Assembly (NCBI RefSeq): GCF_030317205.1
Contig: NZ_JASZYB010000002.1
Coordinates: 909,598-973,597, forward strand
From: Variovorax sp. J2L1-78
Lineage (GTDB): Bacteria > Pseudomonadota > Gammaproteobacteria > Burkholderiales > Burkholderiaceae_C
DNA: 64,000 bases
Reading direction: 5' to 3'
Part shown: positions 10,205-19,611 of the stretch, piece by piece
Layout of the letters: each line of letters opens with the position of its first letter
How positions within the stretch are numbered: the stretch's first letter is position 1
Made by a program: the position numbers and the translations under genes
The notes under the pieces: model-generated
Seen by the model: the letters and a program-made list of their open reading frames with translations, nothing else
Database searches by the model: none
What the model was told of the DNA's origin: nothing

Positions 10205-11128
10205 TCAGAGCCCGAGCATCAGCTTCAGGTTCTGCACCGCCGCGCCGCTGGCGCCCTTGCCCAGGTTGTCGAGCCGAGCGATCACCACGGCATGGCGATG
10301 GTCCTCGTTCGGGAACACCCGCAGCTCGAGCTGGTTGGTGTCGTTCAGCGCCGTGGGCTCGAGCTTGCCGTCCGGCGTGGGCGGCAGCACCGTGACGAAC
10401 TTGTCCGGCGTGTTGCTCTGCGCATAGTGCGCAGCCAGCACGTCGTGCAGGTCGCCGGCCTTGGGCTTGCCCGGCAGGTCGTCGAGATGCAGCGGCAACT
10501 GCACCAGCATGCCTTGCTTGAAGTTGCCCACCGACGGGATGAAGATCGGCCGGCGCGTGAGACCGGTGAACTTCATGATCTCCGGGATGTGCTTGTGCTT
10601 GAGCCCGAGCGCGTACGTTTCGTAGGGTGGCGCTTCACCCTTCTCGTAAGCCTCGATCATGGTGCGGCCGCCGCCCGAATAGCCACTGACCGAGGGCAGG
10701 GCGATCGGGAAATCCTTGGGCAGCAAGCCGGCATCGACCAGGGGGCGAACGATGGCGATGGCGCCGGTGGCGTAGCAGCCGGGGTTGCCCACGCGCTGGG
10801 CCTTCGCGACCGCCTGCCAGTGGCCTTCGACCAGCTCGGGGAAGCCGAAGACCCAGTCGGGGTGGGTGCGGTGCGCCGTCGAGGCGTCGATGATCTTGGG
10901 CTTCTTGCCCGGCAGCTGGTCGATGAGCGCGACGGATTCGATGGCCGCGTCGTCGTGCAGGCAGAGGATGACGAGGTCGACACCGGCCATCAGGTCACGC
11001 TTGGCGTTCGCGTCTTTTCGCAGCGCGGGCGCGATGCTGACGAGTTCGATCTGGGGCATCTTCGCGAGACGCTCGCGAATCTGCAGGCCGGTGGTGCCGG
11101 CTTCGCCGTCGATGAAGACCTTGGCCAT
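10205..11128 (-). CDS. argC: N-acetyl-gamma-glutamyl-phosphate reductase, type 2
   Basis: A 307-residue cytoplasmic enzyme of arginine synthesis that reduces N-acetylglutamyl phosphate to the semialdehyde with NADPH. The NAD(P)-binding start VFIDGEAGTTGLQI and the catalytic cysteine Cys118 in VGNPGCYATGA are clear. The length and the EAGTTG signature are those of the short type 2 form rather than the ~340-residue type 1 form. It stands alone, convergent with the membrane protein at 9447 and divergent from sucC across a 175-nt gap that should hold both promoters. Confidence 0.94.
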   Translation of the reverse strand: MAKVFIDGEAGTTGLQIRERLAKMPQIELVSIAPALRKDANAKRDLMAGVDLVILCLHDDAAIESVALIDQLPGKKPKIIDASTAHRTHPDWVFGFPELVEGHWQAVAKAQRVGNPGCYATGAIAIVRPLVDAGLLPKDFPIALPSVSGYSGGGRTMIEAYEKGEAPPYETYALGLKHKHIPEIMKFTGLTRRPIFIPSVGNFKQGMLVQLPLHLDDLPGKPKAGDLHDVLAAHYAQSNTPDKFVTVLPPTPDGKLEPTALNDTNQLELRVFPNEDHRHAVVIARLDNLGKGASGAAVQNLKLMLGL

Positions 11129-11303
11129 GGTGTTTTTACCGATTGAGGGCTACGTGATGACCGCAGGCGCACGCGCGCCGTTGGTGCGGCGCACCATGAT
11201 ACAGTCGCCTGTTGTTCCCGCCCCCGCCCTCCGGTGCGCCGTGGCCCGTGAACAACAGCCAAATCCCTCTCCTGTTTTCAACCTCCGTTCCGAGAGACAC
11301 CTC

Positions 11304-12467
<1,164 letters not shown>

Positions 12468-12477
12468 GGAACAAGTC

Positions 12478-13371
12478 ATGTCGATCTACATCAACAAAGA
12501 CACCAAGGTCATCACCCAAGGCATCACCGGCAAGACCGGGCAGTTCCACACGGAAAAGTGCCAGGAATACGCGAACGGCAAGAACGCCTTCGTCGCCGGC
12601 GTGAACCCGAAGAAGGCCGGCGAGTCGATCTTCGGCATTCCAATTTTCGGCTCGGTCAAGGAAGCCGCCTCGCAGACCGGCGCGACCGTGTCGGTGATCT
12701 ACGTGCCGCCTCCGGGCGCCGCGGCCGCCATCTGGGAAGCCGTCGAAGCCGACCTGGACATGGCGATCTGCATCACCGAAGGCATTCCGGTCAAGGACAT
12801 GCTCGAAGTGCGCAACAAGATGAAGGCCAAGGAAGCCGCCGGCGGCAAGAAAACGCTGCTGCTCGGCCCGAACTGCCCCGGCCTGATCACGCCCGACGAA
12901 ATCAAGATCGGCATCATGCCCGGCCACATCCACCGCAAGGGTCGCATCGGCGTGGTCTCGCGCTCGGGCACGCTGACCTATGAAGCCGTGGCGCAACTGA
13001 CCGAAATCGGCCTGGGCCAATCGTCGGCCGTGGGCATCGGCGGTGACCCGATCAATGGCCTGAAGCACATCGACGTGATGAAGGCCTTCAACGACGATCC
13101 GGACACCGACGCGGTCATCATGATCGGCGAAATCGGCGGCCCGGACGAAGCCGACGCGGCCCGCTGGTGCAAGCTGAACATGAAGAAGCCGGTCGTCGGC
13201 TTCATCGCCGGTGTCACGGCGCCTCCGGGCAAGCGCATGGGCCACGCCGGCGCGCTGATCTCGGGCGGTGCCGACACGGCCGATGCCAAGCTCGCCATCA
13301 TGGAAGAGTCGGGCTTCACCGTGACGCGCAACTTCTCGGAACTGGCCAAGCTGCTCAAGGCCAAGCTGTAA
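12478..13371 (+). CDS. sucD: Succinyl-CoA ligase (ADP-forming) subunit alpha
   Basis: A 297-residue partner of SucC with an N-terminal CoA-binding Rossmann domain (the TQGITGKTGQFHTE segment). The phosphorylated active-site histidine is His256 in RMGHAGALISGGADTA. It is slightly longer than the E. coli protein (289). It is co-transcribed with sucC (10-nt gap, AAGGAACAAGTC before the ATG) and is followed 32 nt later by a strong intrinsic terminator. Confidence 0.97.
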   Translation: MSIYINKDTKVITQGITGKTGQFHTEKCQEYANGKNAFVAGVNPKKAGESIFGIPIFGSVKEAASQTGATVSVIYVPPPGAAAAIWEAVEADLDMAICITEGIPVKDMLEVRNKMKAKEAAGGKKTLLLGPNCPGLITPDEIKIGIMPGHIHRKGRIGVVSRSGTLTYEAVAQLTEIGLGQSSAVGIGGDPINGLKHIDVMKAFNDDPDTDAVIMIGEIGGPDEADAARWCKLNMKKPVVGFIAGVTAPPGKRMGHAGALISGGADTADAKLAIMEESGFTVTRNFSELAKLLKAKL

Positions 13372-13403
13372 GACTCGCGTCCCATCGCCACACACAAACG
13401 AAG

Positions 13404-13435
13404 AGCGCTCGCAATCCATATTGCGGGCGCTTTTT
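13404..13435 (+). terminator. Intrinsic terminator after sucCD
   Basis: A 12-base stem (AGCGCTCGCAAT with ATTGCGGGCGCT, one G-T wobble) closes a 4-base loop and is followed by TTTTT. It separates sucCD from the TerC gene at 13461. Confidence 0.93.
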
Positions 13436-13460
13436 CTATACATAACAGTGGAATAGAGAC

Positions 13461-14147
13461 ATGGAACTCCTTCAAAGCGCCGACTTCTGGATCGGCCTGA
13501 TCAAGATTGTCTGGATCAACATCATTCTTTCGGGCGACAACGCGGTGGTGATCGCGCTGGCCGCCCGCTCGCTGCCGCCCGCGCAGCAGAAAAAAGCCGT
13601 GCTCTTCGGCTCGGGTGCGGCCGTGGTGCTGCGCATCGTGCTGACCGTGGTGGCGGCCAAGCTGCTCGCGCTGCCCTTCCTGCAGGTCGTCGGCGGCCTG
13701 CTGCTGCTGTGGATCGGCCTGCAACTGCTGGGCGACGAGGAAGAGGGCGAAGGCGAGAGCAAGGAATACGGCAGCCTCATGGCCGCCGTTCGCACCATCC
13801 TGATCGCCGACCTGGTGATGAGCCTGGACAACGTGATCGCTGTGGCGGCCGCGGCACAAGGCGACACCACGCTGCTGATCCTGGGCCTGGCCATCAGCAT
13901 TCCCTTGGTGATTTTCGGCAGCACGCTCATGATTAAGCTGATGGAACGTTTCCCCATCATCGTGATGCTCGGTGCGGCACTCATCGGCTGGGTCGGTGGC
14001 GAGACCATCGTCAGCGATGTCTTCCTGCGCGATGTGCTGGCCGCCAACCCGTGGCTCCACTATGCGGCGGCGGCTGCCGGCGCCGCTTTCGTGGTGTTCG
14101 TCGGGCGCTGGCTCGGGCGCCGCGCTGCCCACGGGCCTGCACACTGA
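13461..14147 (+). CDS. TerC/YjbE-family integral membrane protein
   Basis: A 228-residue inner-membrane protein with about seven helices. The TerC motifs are ILSGDNAVVIALA near the N-terminus and DLVMSLDNVIAVAAAAQGD in the middle; their Asp/Asn residues are thought to handle metal ions. Family members are linked to manganese or calcium export and tellurite resistance. Unlike the paralogue at 48948-49685, this gene has no riboswitch; only 25 nt separate it from the sucCD terminator tail. A signalling cassette starts 32 nt downstream. Confidence 0.88.
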   Translation: MELLQSADFWIGLIKIVWINIILSGDNAVVIALAARSLPPAQQKKAVLFGSGAAVVLRIVLTVVAAKLLALPFLQVVGGLLLLWIGLQLLGDEEEGEGESKEYGSLMAAVRTILIADLVMSLDNVIAVAAAAQGDTTLLILGLAISIPLVIFGSTLMIKLMERFPIIVMLGAALIGWVGGETIVSDVFLRDVLAANPWLHYAAAAAGAAFVVFVGRWLGRRAAHGPAH

Positions 14148-14179
14148 CGCACCGCCCGCGCCCCTTGTCGTAGCCCTTC

Positions 14180-14995
14180 ATGAACCGCCCCGATCCCACT
14201 CCTTCGTCCCTCCAGGACAGCATCCGGTCATGGGATTTCGCGGCGCTCACCGACGCGGGCCGGGTGCGCACCAACAACGAGGACGCGATCGCCTTCGATG
14301 CCTCGCTCGGCCTGGCCATCCTGGCCGACGGCATGGGCGGCTACAACGGCGGCGAAGTGGCCAGCGGCATGGCGATCGCCCTGCTGCAGGCCAGCTTCGG
14401 GCGCTGGCTGGCGCATGCCGGCGTCGACGCGCACGTGCGCGCCATCAAGCGCGCCCTGCAGGCCGGCACGGACGAGGCCAACGCCGCGATCCTGGAAGCC
14501 GGCGTTGCAAACATGCAACTTCAGGGCATGGGCACGACGCTGGTGCTGGGCGCCTTCGGGCCGCAGCGGGTGGTGGTCGGCCACATCGGCGACTCGCGCT
14601 GCTACCGGCTGCGGGACGGTCGGCTCGACCTGCTGACCCGCGATCACTCGCTGCTGCAGGAGCAACTGGATGCCGGGCTCATCACGCTGGCGCAGGCGGC
14701 GCAGTCGCCACACCGCAATCTGGTGACCCGCGCGCTGGGCATCGAGCCCTCGGTCGACCTGGAGACGCACGACCACGAGGCCCAGGTTGGTGACCTGTAC
14801 CTGCTGTGCTCCGATGGCCTGAGCGAGATGGTGAGCGACGGGGAGATTTGCACGCTTCTGTTACAAAACTGCGACTTATCGCAGAAAGCACTACTTTTGG
14901 TTGCAGCCGCGAACGACAATGGCGGCAGGGACAATATTTCGGTCGTCCTTGCTCGCGCAGCCGGTGAACAATCGGCGCCAAGCAGCCCGGGTTGA
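14180..14995 (+). CDS. PP2C-family serine/threonine protein phosphatase
   Basis: A 271-residue cytoplasmic phosphatase of the bacterial Stp type. The metal-binding motifs are all present: DAGRVRTNNEDA, ADGMGGYNGGEVAS, GTTLVLG, VGHIGDSRCYRLRDG and NDNGGRDNISV near the end. It removes phosphate from Ser/Thr in two-metal chemistry. It is followed by an FHA protein, an adenylate cyclase and a phosphodiesterase on the same strand. No Ser/Thr kinase gene is in the window, so the opposing kinase must be elsewhere. Start ATG 14180 places the PP2C core about 20 residues in, as usual. Confidence 0.92.
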   Translation: MNRPDPTPSSLQDSIRSWDFAALTDAGRVRTNNEDAIAFDASLGLAILADGMGGYNGGEVASGMAIALLQASFGRWLAHAGVDAHVRAIKRALQAGTDEANAAILEAGVANMQLQGMGTTLVLGAFGPQRVVVGHIGDSRCYRLRDGRLDLLTRDHSLLQEQLDAGLITLAQAAQSPHRNLVTRALGIEPSVDLETHDHEAQVGDLYLLCSDGLSEMVSDGEICTLLLQNCDLSQKALLLVAAANDNGGRDNISVVLARAAGEQSAPSSPG

Positions 14996-15059
14996 GAGGT
15001 CCAGGAATCCGACGTTCCGCAGGGCCCGCTGATACAAACACGCAGTTCAGGAGTCGGCC

Positions 15060-15713
15060 ATGCCGAAAATGATCGTTTCGATCGATGGGGTTGTCATCAA
15101 AGAAGTGACGCTCGCGAAGGACCGGACCACGCTGGGCCGGCGGCCTTACAACGACATCGTGATCGACAATCTGGCGATCAGCGGCGAGCATGCCGTGCTG
15201 CACATGATCGGCGGCGACGTCTACCTTGAAGACCTCAACAGCACCAACGGCACGTATGTCAATGCCCGCGCCATCAAGAAGCAGGCGCTGGAGAACAACG
15301 ACGTCATCGAGGTCGGCAAGTACAAGATCCGCTACCTGGCCGGCGGCGAGCCGGGCGCAGTCGCGAGCGGCCCGGTGCGCGTCGGCCCGCCCATCGTCTC
15401 CGGGCCCATTCCCCTGTCGAGCGCGCCCACCGTGTCGTCGCCGCTGGGCGGACCGGTCGCTGCAGCGGCCATCCGCGTGCTCTCCGGCGTCGGCGCCGGA
15501 CGTGAAATGTCCCTGGAAAAAGTCGTCACCACCATCGGCAAGCCGGGTGTGGCGGTCGCTGCCGTCACGCGGCGCCTGCACGGCTATGTGGTCGCCCCGA
15601 TCGACGGCGGCACCATGCTCAACGGCGAACTGCTGGGCAACGAGGCCGTCGCCCTGCAGGATGGCGACGTGCTCGAGCTGGGCGGCACGCGCATGCAGTT
15701 CGTCCACGCCTGA
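15060..15713 (+). CDS. FHA domain protein
   Basis: A 217-residue protein whose first ~95 residues form a forkhead-associated domain that binds phosphothreonine peptides. Key residues are LGRRPYNDIVID, the ISGEHA serine/histidine pair and LNSTNGTYVN. A proline- and glycine-rich linker (about residues 98-140) leads to a second FHA-like fold (about 140-215) that lacks the canonical arginine/serine motif and ends ALQDGDVLELGGTRMQF. It lies 64 nt after the PP2C gene and 36 nt before the adenylate cyclase, suggesting it links phosphoprotein state to cyclase activity. Confidence 0.88.
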   Translation: MPKMIVSIDGVVIKEVTLAKDRTTLGRRPYNDIVIDNLAISGEHAVLHMIGGDVYLEDLNSTNGTYVNARAIKKQALENNDVIEVGKYKIRYLAGGEPGAVASGPVRVGPPIVSGPIPLSSAPTVSSPLGGPVAAAAIRVLSGVGAGREMSLEKVVTTIGKPGVAVAAVTRRLHGYVVAPIDGGTMLNGELLGNEAVALQDGDVLELGGTRMQFVHA

Positions 15714-15749
15714 GGCGGCGCGGCTCCACCGAGATCGGCGCTGCGCGCC

Positions 15750-18020
15750 ATGAAAGCGCTGCGCCAGCACTGGCTGCGGATCCTCATCACGCTGGTTCCC
15801 GTGGTCATGGCCCTGGCCCATGCGACGGGCGCGTGGCGTTCCCCCTTCGTCGAACCCTTCGACAACTTCATCTACGACGCGCGGCTGCGGCTCACCATGC
15901 CGCGCACGCTCGACCCCCGCATCGTCATCGTCGACATCGACGACCCGAGTCTCCAGCAACTGGGCCAGTGGCCGTGGAGCCGCGACAAGCTGGCGCGCCT
16001 GACCGAGGAACTCATGAGCCGGCAGCAGGCGGCGGTGCTCGGCTATGACGTGCTCTTCGTCGAAGCCGATGGCAGCTCCGGTCTCGCGACCCTTCGCGAC
16101 TTGGCCGAGGGCGCGCTGAAGGACAACCCGGCCTTCACCGTGGCGCTGGAGCGCATTGCGCCGAGCCTCGACTACGACGTCACCTTCGCGCAGTCGCTGG
16201 CCGGGGAGCGCGTGTCGCTCGGCTATTACTTCACGCAGACGGCCACGCCGCATGCCAAGGGCATGCTCCCGCCACCGGTGCTATCGACCGAGGCCTTCCC
16301 GCGCGGTCAGGCCTACGCCACGCGCTGGAACGGTTTCGCCGGCAGCATCGCGCCGCTGGCCACCGCGGCGCCGGCCAGCGGCTTCATCAACGTGCTGATC
16401 GAATCCAGCGAAGACGGCGTGGTGCGCGCCGCGCCGTTGCTCGCGCGCTATGACGGCGACGCGGCGACGCCGGGCTTCTACGAGTCCCTGGCCCTGGCCG
16501 TCTATCGCCTGGCGAAGGGCACGCCGCCGGTCCGGCCGGCGTTCACGCCGAACGCCCTGCAGCACTCGCCGGTCCTGCTCGAGGCGGTGGTTCTGGGCGC
16601 GCCCGCAGCGCCGCAGTTGCGGGTGCCCGTCGACCAGAGCGCGAGTCTGCTCGTGCCCTACCGCGGACCCGGTGGTGCCCGCGGCGGCTCGTTCCGCTAC
16701 GTGGCCGCGGCGGACGTGCTGGCCGGCAAGCTCGCGCCCGCCGAGTTCAAGGACAAGATCGTCCTGGTCGGGGCCACGGCGCCAGGCCTGCAGGATCTTC
16801 GCGCAACACCGGTAGGCGCCGCCTTCCCTGGCGTGGAAGTGCACGCCAACATCATTTCCGGACTGCTCGATGGCCGGTTGCCCTTCGTGCCGGACTACGC
16901 GCCTGGCTACGACGTGCTGGTGCTGCTTGTCGCCGGGCTCACGCTGGCTTTCGGCATGTCGATGCTGCCCGCCTCGCGCGCCGTGCTGCTGGGTGCGGCC
17001 GTGGCCACCGTGGTGGTCGGCCTGAACGCCGTGCTGTTCGCCAGCTTCGGGCTGGTGCTGCCCCTGGCGGTCGCGCTGATGATGATGGCCATGGCCTTCG
17101 TGCTCAACATGAGCTGGGGCTACTTCGTGGAAGCGCGCGCGCGGCGCGGCCTGGCGCGGCTCTTCGGCACCTATGTGCCGCCGCAGCTGGTCGACGAAAT
17201 GCTCGCCCGCCCCGAGCGCTACAGCATGCGGGCCGAGAGCAAGGAACTCACGGTGATGTTCTGCGACATGCGCGGCTTCACGCAGCTGTCCGAGTCGATG
17301 GCGCCGACCGAGCTGCAGGCCTTTCTCAACGCCGTCTTCAGCCGGCTCACCGAGATCATCAACGTCCACCGCGGCACGGTCGACAAGTACATGGGCGATT
17401 GCGTCATGGCCTTCTGGGGCGCGCCGGTCGACACGCCGCACCATGCCACCCTGGCCGTCCAGGCGGCGATCGAGATGGTCGCGGCCGTGCAGGAAATCAA
17501 CCTCACCCACCGCGGCACCGGCCGCCCCCAGATCAGCGTGGGCATCGGCCTGAACACCGGCGTCATGAGTGTCGGCGACATGGGCTCCGCCGTGCGCCGC
17601 AGCTACACGGTCGTCGGCGACGCCGTCAACCTGGCGGCGCGCCTCGAAAGCCTCAGCGGCCATTACGGCACGCAGATCCTGGTGGCCGAGACCACGCGGC
17701 AGGCCGTGCCTACCTATGTGTGGCAGGAACTCGACCGGGTCTACGTCCGCGGCAAGGCCCGCGCCGTGGCCATCTTCACGCCAGTCGGGCGTGGCGGCGA
17801 CGTGGGCGTGGCCCAGCGGGCACAGCTCGAACGCTGGTCATTGGTGCTTTCGGCTTACCGCGCGCAGCAATGGGCGGAGGGGCGGACCCTGCTGGCCCCT
17901 TTGCTGGCCGCCGATACGAAAAAAGTCCTTTACCAGCTTTACGCCAAGCGTTTAGCCTCCATGGCATTGCAGCCCAAAGACCCGAACTGGGACGGCGCAA
18001 TCCGCTTCGATACCAAGTAA
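15750..18020 (+). CDS. CHASE2 sensor adenylate/guanylate cyclase (class III)
   Basis: A 756-residue membrane enzyme. After a short N-terminal helix, a CHASE2 sensor domain (about residues 30-370) faces the periplasm, followed by three membrane helices (about 387-460) and a class III cyclase domain (about 490-690). The two metal-binding aspartates are visible: Asp506 in MFCDMRGFT and Asp550 in YMGDCVMAFWGAP. The catalytic stretch VVGDAVNLAARLESLSG holds the Asn/Arg pair. It is expected to make cAMP. A C-terminal ~65-residue extension follows. The gene starts 36 nt after the FHA gene and ends 16 nt before a phosphodiesterase, giving a synthesis/breakdown pair. Confidence 0.93.
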   Translation: MKALRQHWLRILITLVPVVMALAHATGAWRSPFVEPFDNFIYDARLRLTMPRTLDPRIVIVDIDDPSLQQLGQWPWSRDKLARLTEELMSRQQAAVLGYDVLFVEADGSSGLATLRDLAEGALKDNPAFTVALERIAPSLDYDVTFAQSLAGERVSLGYYFTQTATPHAKGMLPPPVLSTEAFPRGQAYATRWNGFAGSIAPLATAAPASGFINVLIESSEDGVVRAAPLLARYDGDAATPGFYESLALAVYRLAKGTPPVRPAFTPNALQHSPVLLEAVVLGAPAAPQLRVPVDQSASLLVPYRGPGGARGGSFRYVAAADVLAGKLAPAEFKDKIVLVGATAPGLQDLRATPVGAAFPGVEVHANIISGLLDGRLPFVPDYAPGYDVLVLLVAGLTLAFGMSMLPASRAVLLGAAVATVVVGLNAVLFASFGLVLPLAVALMMMAMAFVLNMSWGYFVEARARRGLARLFGTYVPPQLVDEMLARPERYSMRAESKELTVMFCDMRGFTQLSESMAPTELQAFLNAVFSRLTEIINVHRGTVDKYMGDCVMAFWGAPVDTPHHATLAVQAAIEMVAAVQEINLTHRGTGRPQISVGIGLNTGVMSVGDMGSAVRRSYTVVGDAVNLAARLESLSGHYGTQILVAETTRQAVPTYVWQELDRVYVRGKARAVAIFTPVGRGGDVGVAQRAQLERWSLVLSAYRAQQWAEGRTLLAPLLAADTKKVLYQLYAKRLASMALQPKDPNWDGAIRFDTK

Positions 18021-18036
18021 CCAAGGGTCTTACACA

Positions 18037-18846
18037 ATGCAGGTGCGTGTGCTCGGCTGTTCTGGCGCCATCGCCAAAGACTGCCGCACGACATCCTTTC
18101 TGGTCGACGACGACCTCCTCATCGACGCCGGCACCGGCGTCGGCGACCTCACGCTCGAGCAGATGGCCGGCATCGACGACGTGCTGCTGACGCACTCGCA
18201 CCTCGACCACATCGCGGCGCTGCCGCTCATGATCGACGCCATCGCCTCCCGCCGGGCACAGCCCCTGCGGGTGCATGCGCTGCGCGCCACCATCGAGGCG
18301 CTGCGCGCCCACGTCTTCAACAACGTCATCTGGCCCGATTTCGCCAGCATCCCCAGCCGCGAGGCGCCCTTCGTCAGCTTCCACGACATCGCCATCGGCC
18401 AGACCTTGCAGCTCGGCAGCCGCCGCCCCAAGGCCATCGAGGTGCTGCCGGCCGTGCATACTGTGCCCGCCTGCGGCTACGCCGTGCGCTGCGCCGCCAG
18501 CCAGGGCCCGCACTGGGTTTTCACCGGCGACACCGAGCGCAACCCACCCTTCTGGGACCGCGTGAACGCCCTCGACGTGGCCATCCTCGTCATCGAAACC
18601 GCCTTCAGCGACCGCGAGAAGGCCCTGGCCGAGCGCAGCCTGCACCTGTCGCCTGCCAGCCTGGTCGACGAACTGGCCCATATCGCCCCCGGCCGGCACT
18701 ACCCGATCTACATCACCCACACCAAGCCGGCCGAAACCGGCGAAATCATGAGCCAGATCGACGCCATCACGGCCGACTGGCAAGCGCGCGGCGTGGCGCA
18801 GCACGACATCCGCTGGTTGCAGACCGCCAGCGTATTGACCGTCTGA
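18037..18846 (+). CDS. Metallo-beta-lactamase-fold 3',5'-cyclic nucleotide phosphodiesterase
   Basis: A 269-residue cytoplasmic hydrolase of the class II cyclic-nucleotide phosphodiesterase type (PDEase_II, MBL fold). The metal motif is LTHSHLDHIAALP, with further ligands in AVHTVPACGYAV, FTGDTERNPPFW and YITHTKP. It probably hydrolyses cAMP made by the cyclase 16 nt upstream. A general MBL-fold hydrolase is the fallback call, but operon context favours cAMP. No hairpin terminator was seen downstream; the pilA control region follows. Confidence 0.82.
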   Translation: MQVRVLGCSGAIAKDCRTTSFLVDDDLLIDAGTGVGDLTLEQMAGIDDVLLTHSHLDHIAALPLMIDAIASRRAQPLRVHALRATIEALRAHVFNNVIWPDFASIPSREAPFVSFHDIAIGQTLQLGSRRPKAIEVLPAVHTVPACGYAVRCAASQGPHWVFTGDTERNPPFWDRVNALDVAILVIETAFSDREKALAERSLHLSPASLVDELAHIAPGRHYPIYITHTKPAETGEIMSQIDAITADWQARGVAQHDIRWLQTASVLTV

Positions 18847-18894
18847 GTCGGACGGCCCAGCCGAAGGGACCGTCATCGACACTTTCGGCAGGCG

Positions 18895-18942
18895 TGACAG
18901 GTTTTGTCAGGGCATGAAGCCTTGAAACAACGAAATATGTCA
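18895..18942 (+). promoter_or_regulatory. Putative activator sites upstream of pilA (PilR-like)
   Basis: A perfect inverted repeat TGACA-N5-TGTCA (18895-18909) is followed by a third TGTCA at 18938-18942, spaced 33 nt (about three helical turns) from the previous one. They lie roughly 65-110 nt upstream of the sigma-54 element. TGTC repeats at this distance resemble PilR enhancer sites of Pseudomonas pilA. The regulator itself is not in the window. Confidence 0.45.
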
Positions 18943-19004
18943 CTTCGTGTAAGCAGAACGTGAAGAACTGCACGTGAGGGGGCGGTTGCTGGCCTTCAGA
19001 ACCC

Positions 19005-19020
19005 TGGCACGGTAGCTGCG
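19005..19020 (+). promoter_or_regulatory. Sigma-54 promoter of pilA
   Basis: TGGCACG-N4-CTGCG matches the -24/-12 consensus (TGGCACG-N4-TTGCW) at all -24 bases and at TGC of the -12 box. Expected transcription start is near 19031, leaving a leader of about 50 nt. Sigma-54 control is usual for pilA and needs an enhancer-binding activator such as PilR. Confidence 0.82.
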
Positions 19021-19079
19021 GAGAGAAGACCGCGCCGGGGGCAGCGACCCGGACCCCGTCAACCAACCTGGAGTAAGTA

Positions 19080-19523
19080 ATGAACCGTCGTTCCATCGCA
19101 CGCAACGTGCAAAAGGGTTTCACCCTGATCGAGTTGATGATCGTTGTGGCGATCATCGGTATCTTGGCTGCCGTGGCGCTGCCGGCTTACCAGGACTACA
19201 TGGGCCGCGCGCGCGTGTCAGAAATCATGCTTGCCGCATCGTCTGCCCGCACCGCCGTGTCCGAGGCAGCGGCAAATCTGAACAAGTTGCCACCAGATGC
19301 AAGCGTTTCCGTTCAAACTCAGACGTCGGACTACGTGGCAAGCGTGGGGTATGCTGGCGGGGTGATTACCGCAACGTCGTCCGATAGCAGCAAGTTGCCC
19401 GCGACCGCGCGGAGCAAAACCATCACTTTGACAGGCCACTATAACGGCACTACGGGTCAAGTTACCTGGGTTTGCAACGGCAGCATCCCGGCCAAGTTCC
19501 GTCCGTCATCCTGCCAGAGCTAA
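19080..19523 (+). CDS. pilA: Type IV pilin major subunit
   Basis: A 147-residue prepilin. The 13-residue leader ends in QKG and PilD would cut before FTLIELMIVVAIIGILAA, with Glu5 of the mature protein present. A C-terminal disulfide loop is expected between the cysteines of WVCNGS and SSCQS, and the last residue is serine. Mature length is about 134. It assembles the pilus fibre used for twitching, adhesion and DNA uptake. A sigma-54 promoter precedes it and a strong terminator follows. The downstream gene is a candidate pilin glycosyltransferase, an arrangement seen with TfpO/TfpW in Pseudomonas. Confidence 0.95.
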   Translation: MNRRSIARNVQKGFTLIELMIVVAIIGILAAVALPAYQDYMGRARVSEIMLAASSARTAVSEAAANLNKLPPDASVSVQTQTSDYVASVGYAGGVITATSSDSSKLPATARSKTITLTGHYNGTTGQVTWVCNGSIPAKFRPSSCQS

Positions 19524-19554
19524 GCGGCACCCGCGGGTGATCCTAACGCCTGCC

Positions 19555-19586
19555 AAACCCGCCCTTGTGGGCGGGTTTCTTTTTTC
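19555..19586 (+). terminator. Intrinsic terminator after pilA
   Basis: A perfect 10-base stem (AAACCCGCCC with GGGCGGGTTT) around a TTGT loop, followed by CTTTTTTC. It would end most pilA transcripts. It lies inside the N-terminal part of the longest reading of the next gene, which argues for a start further downstream. Confidence 0.93.
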
Positions 19587-19611
19587 AGCGGCCGCCCCCG
19601 TCGGGGCGGTC

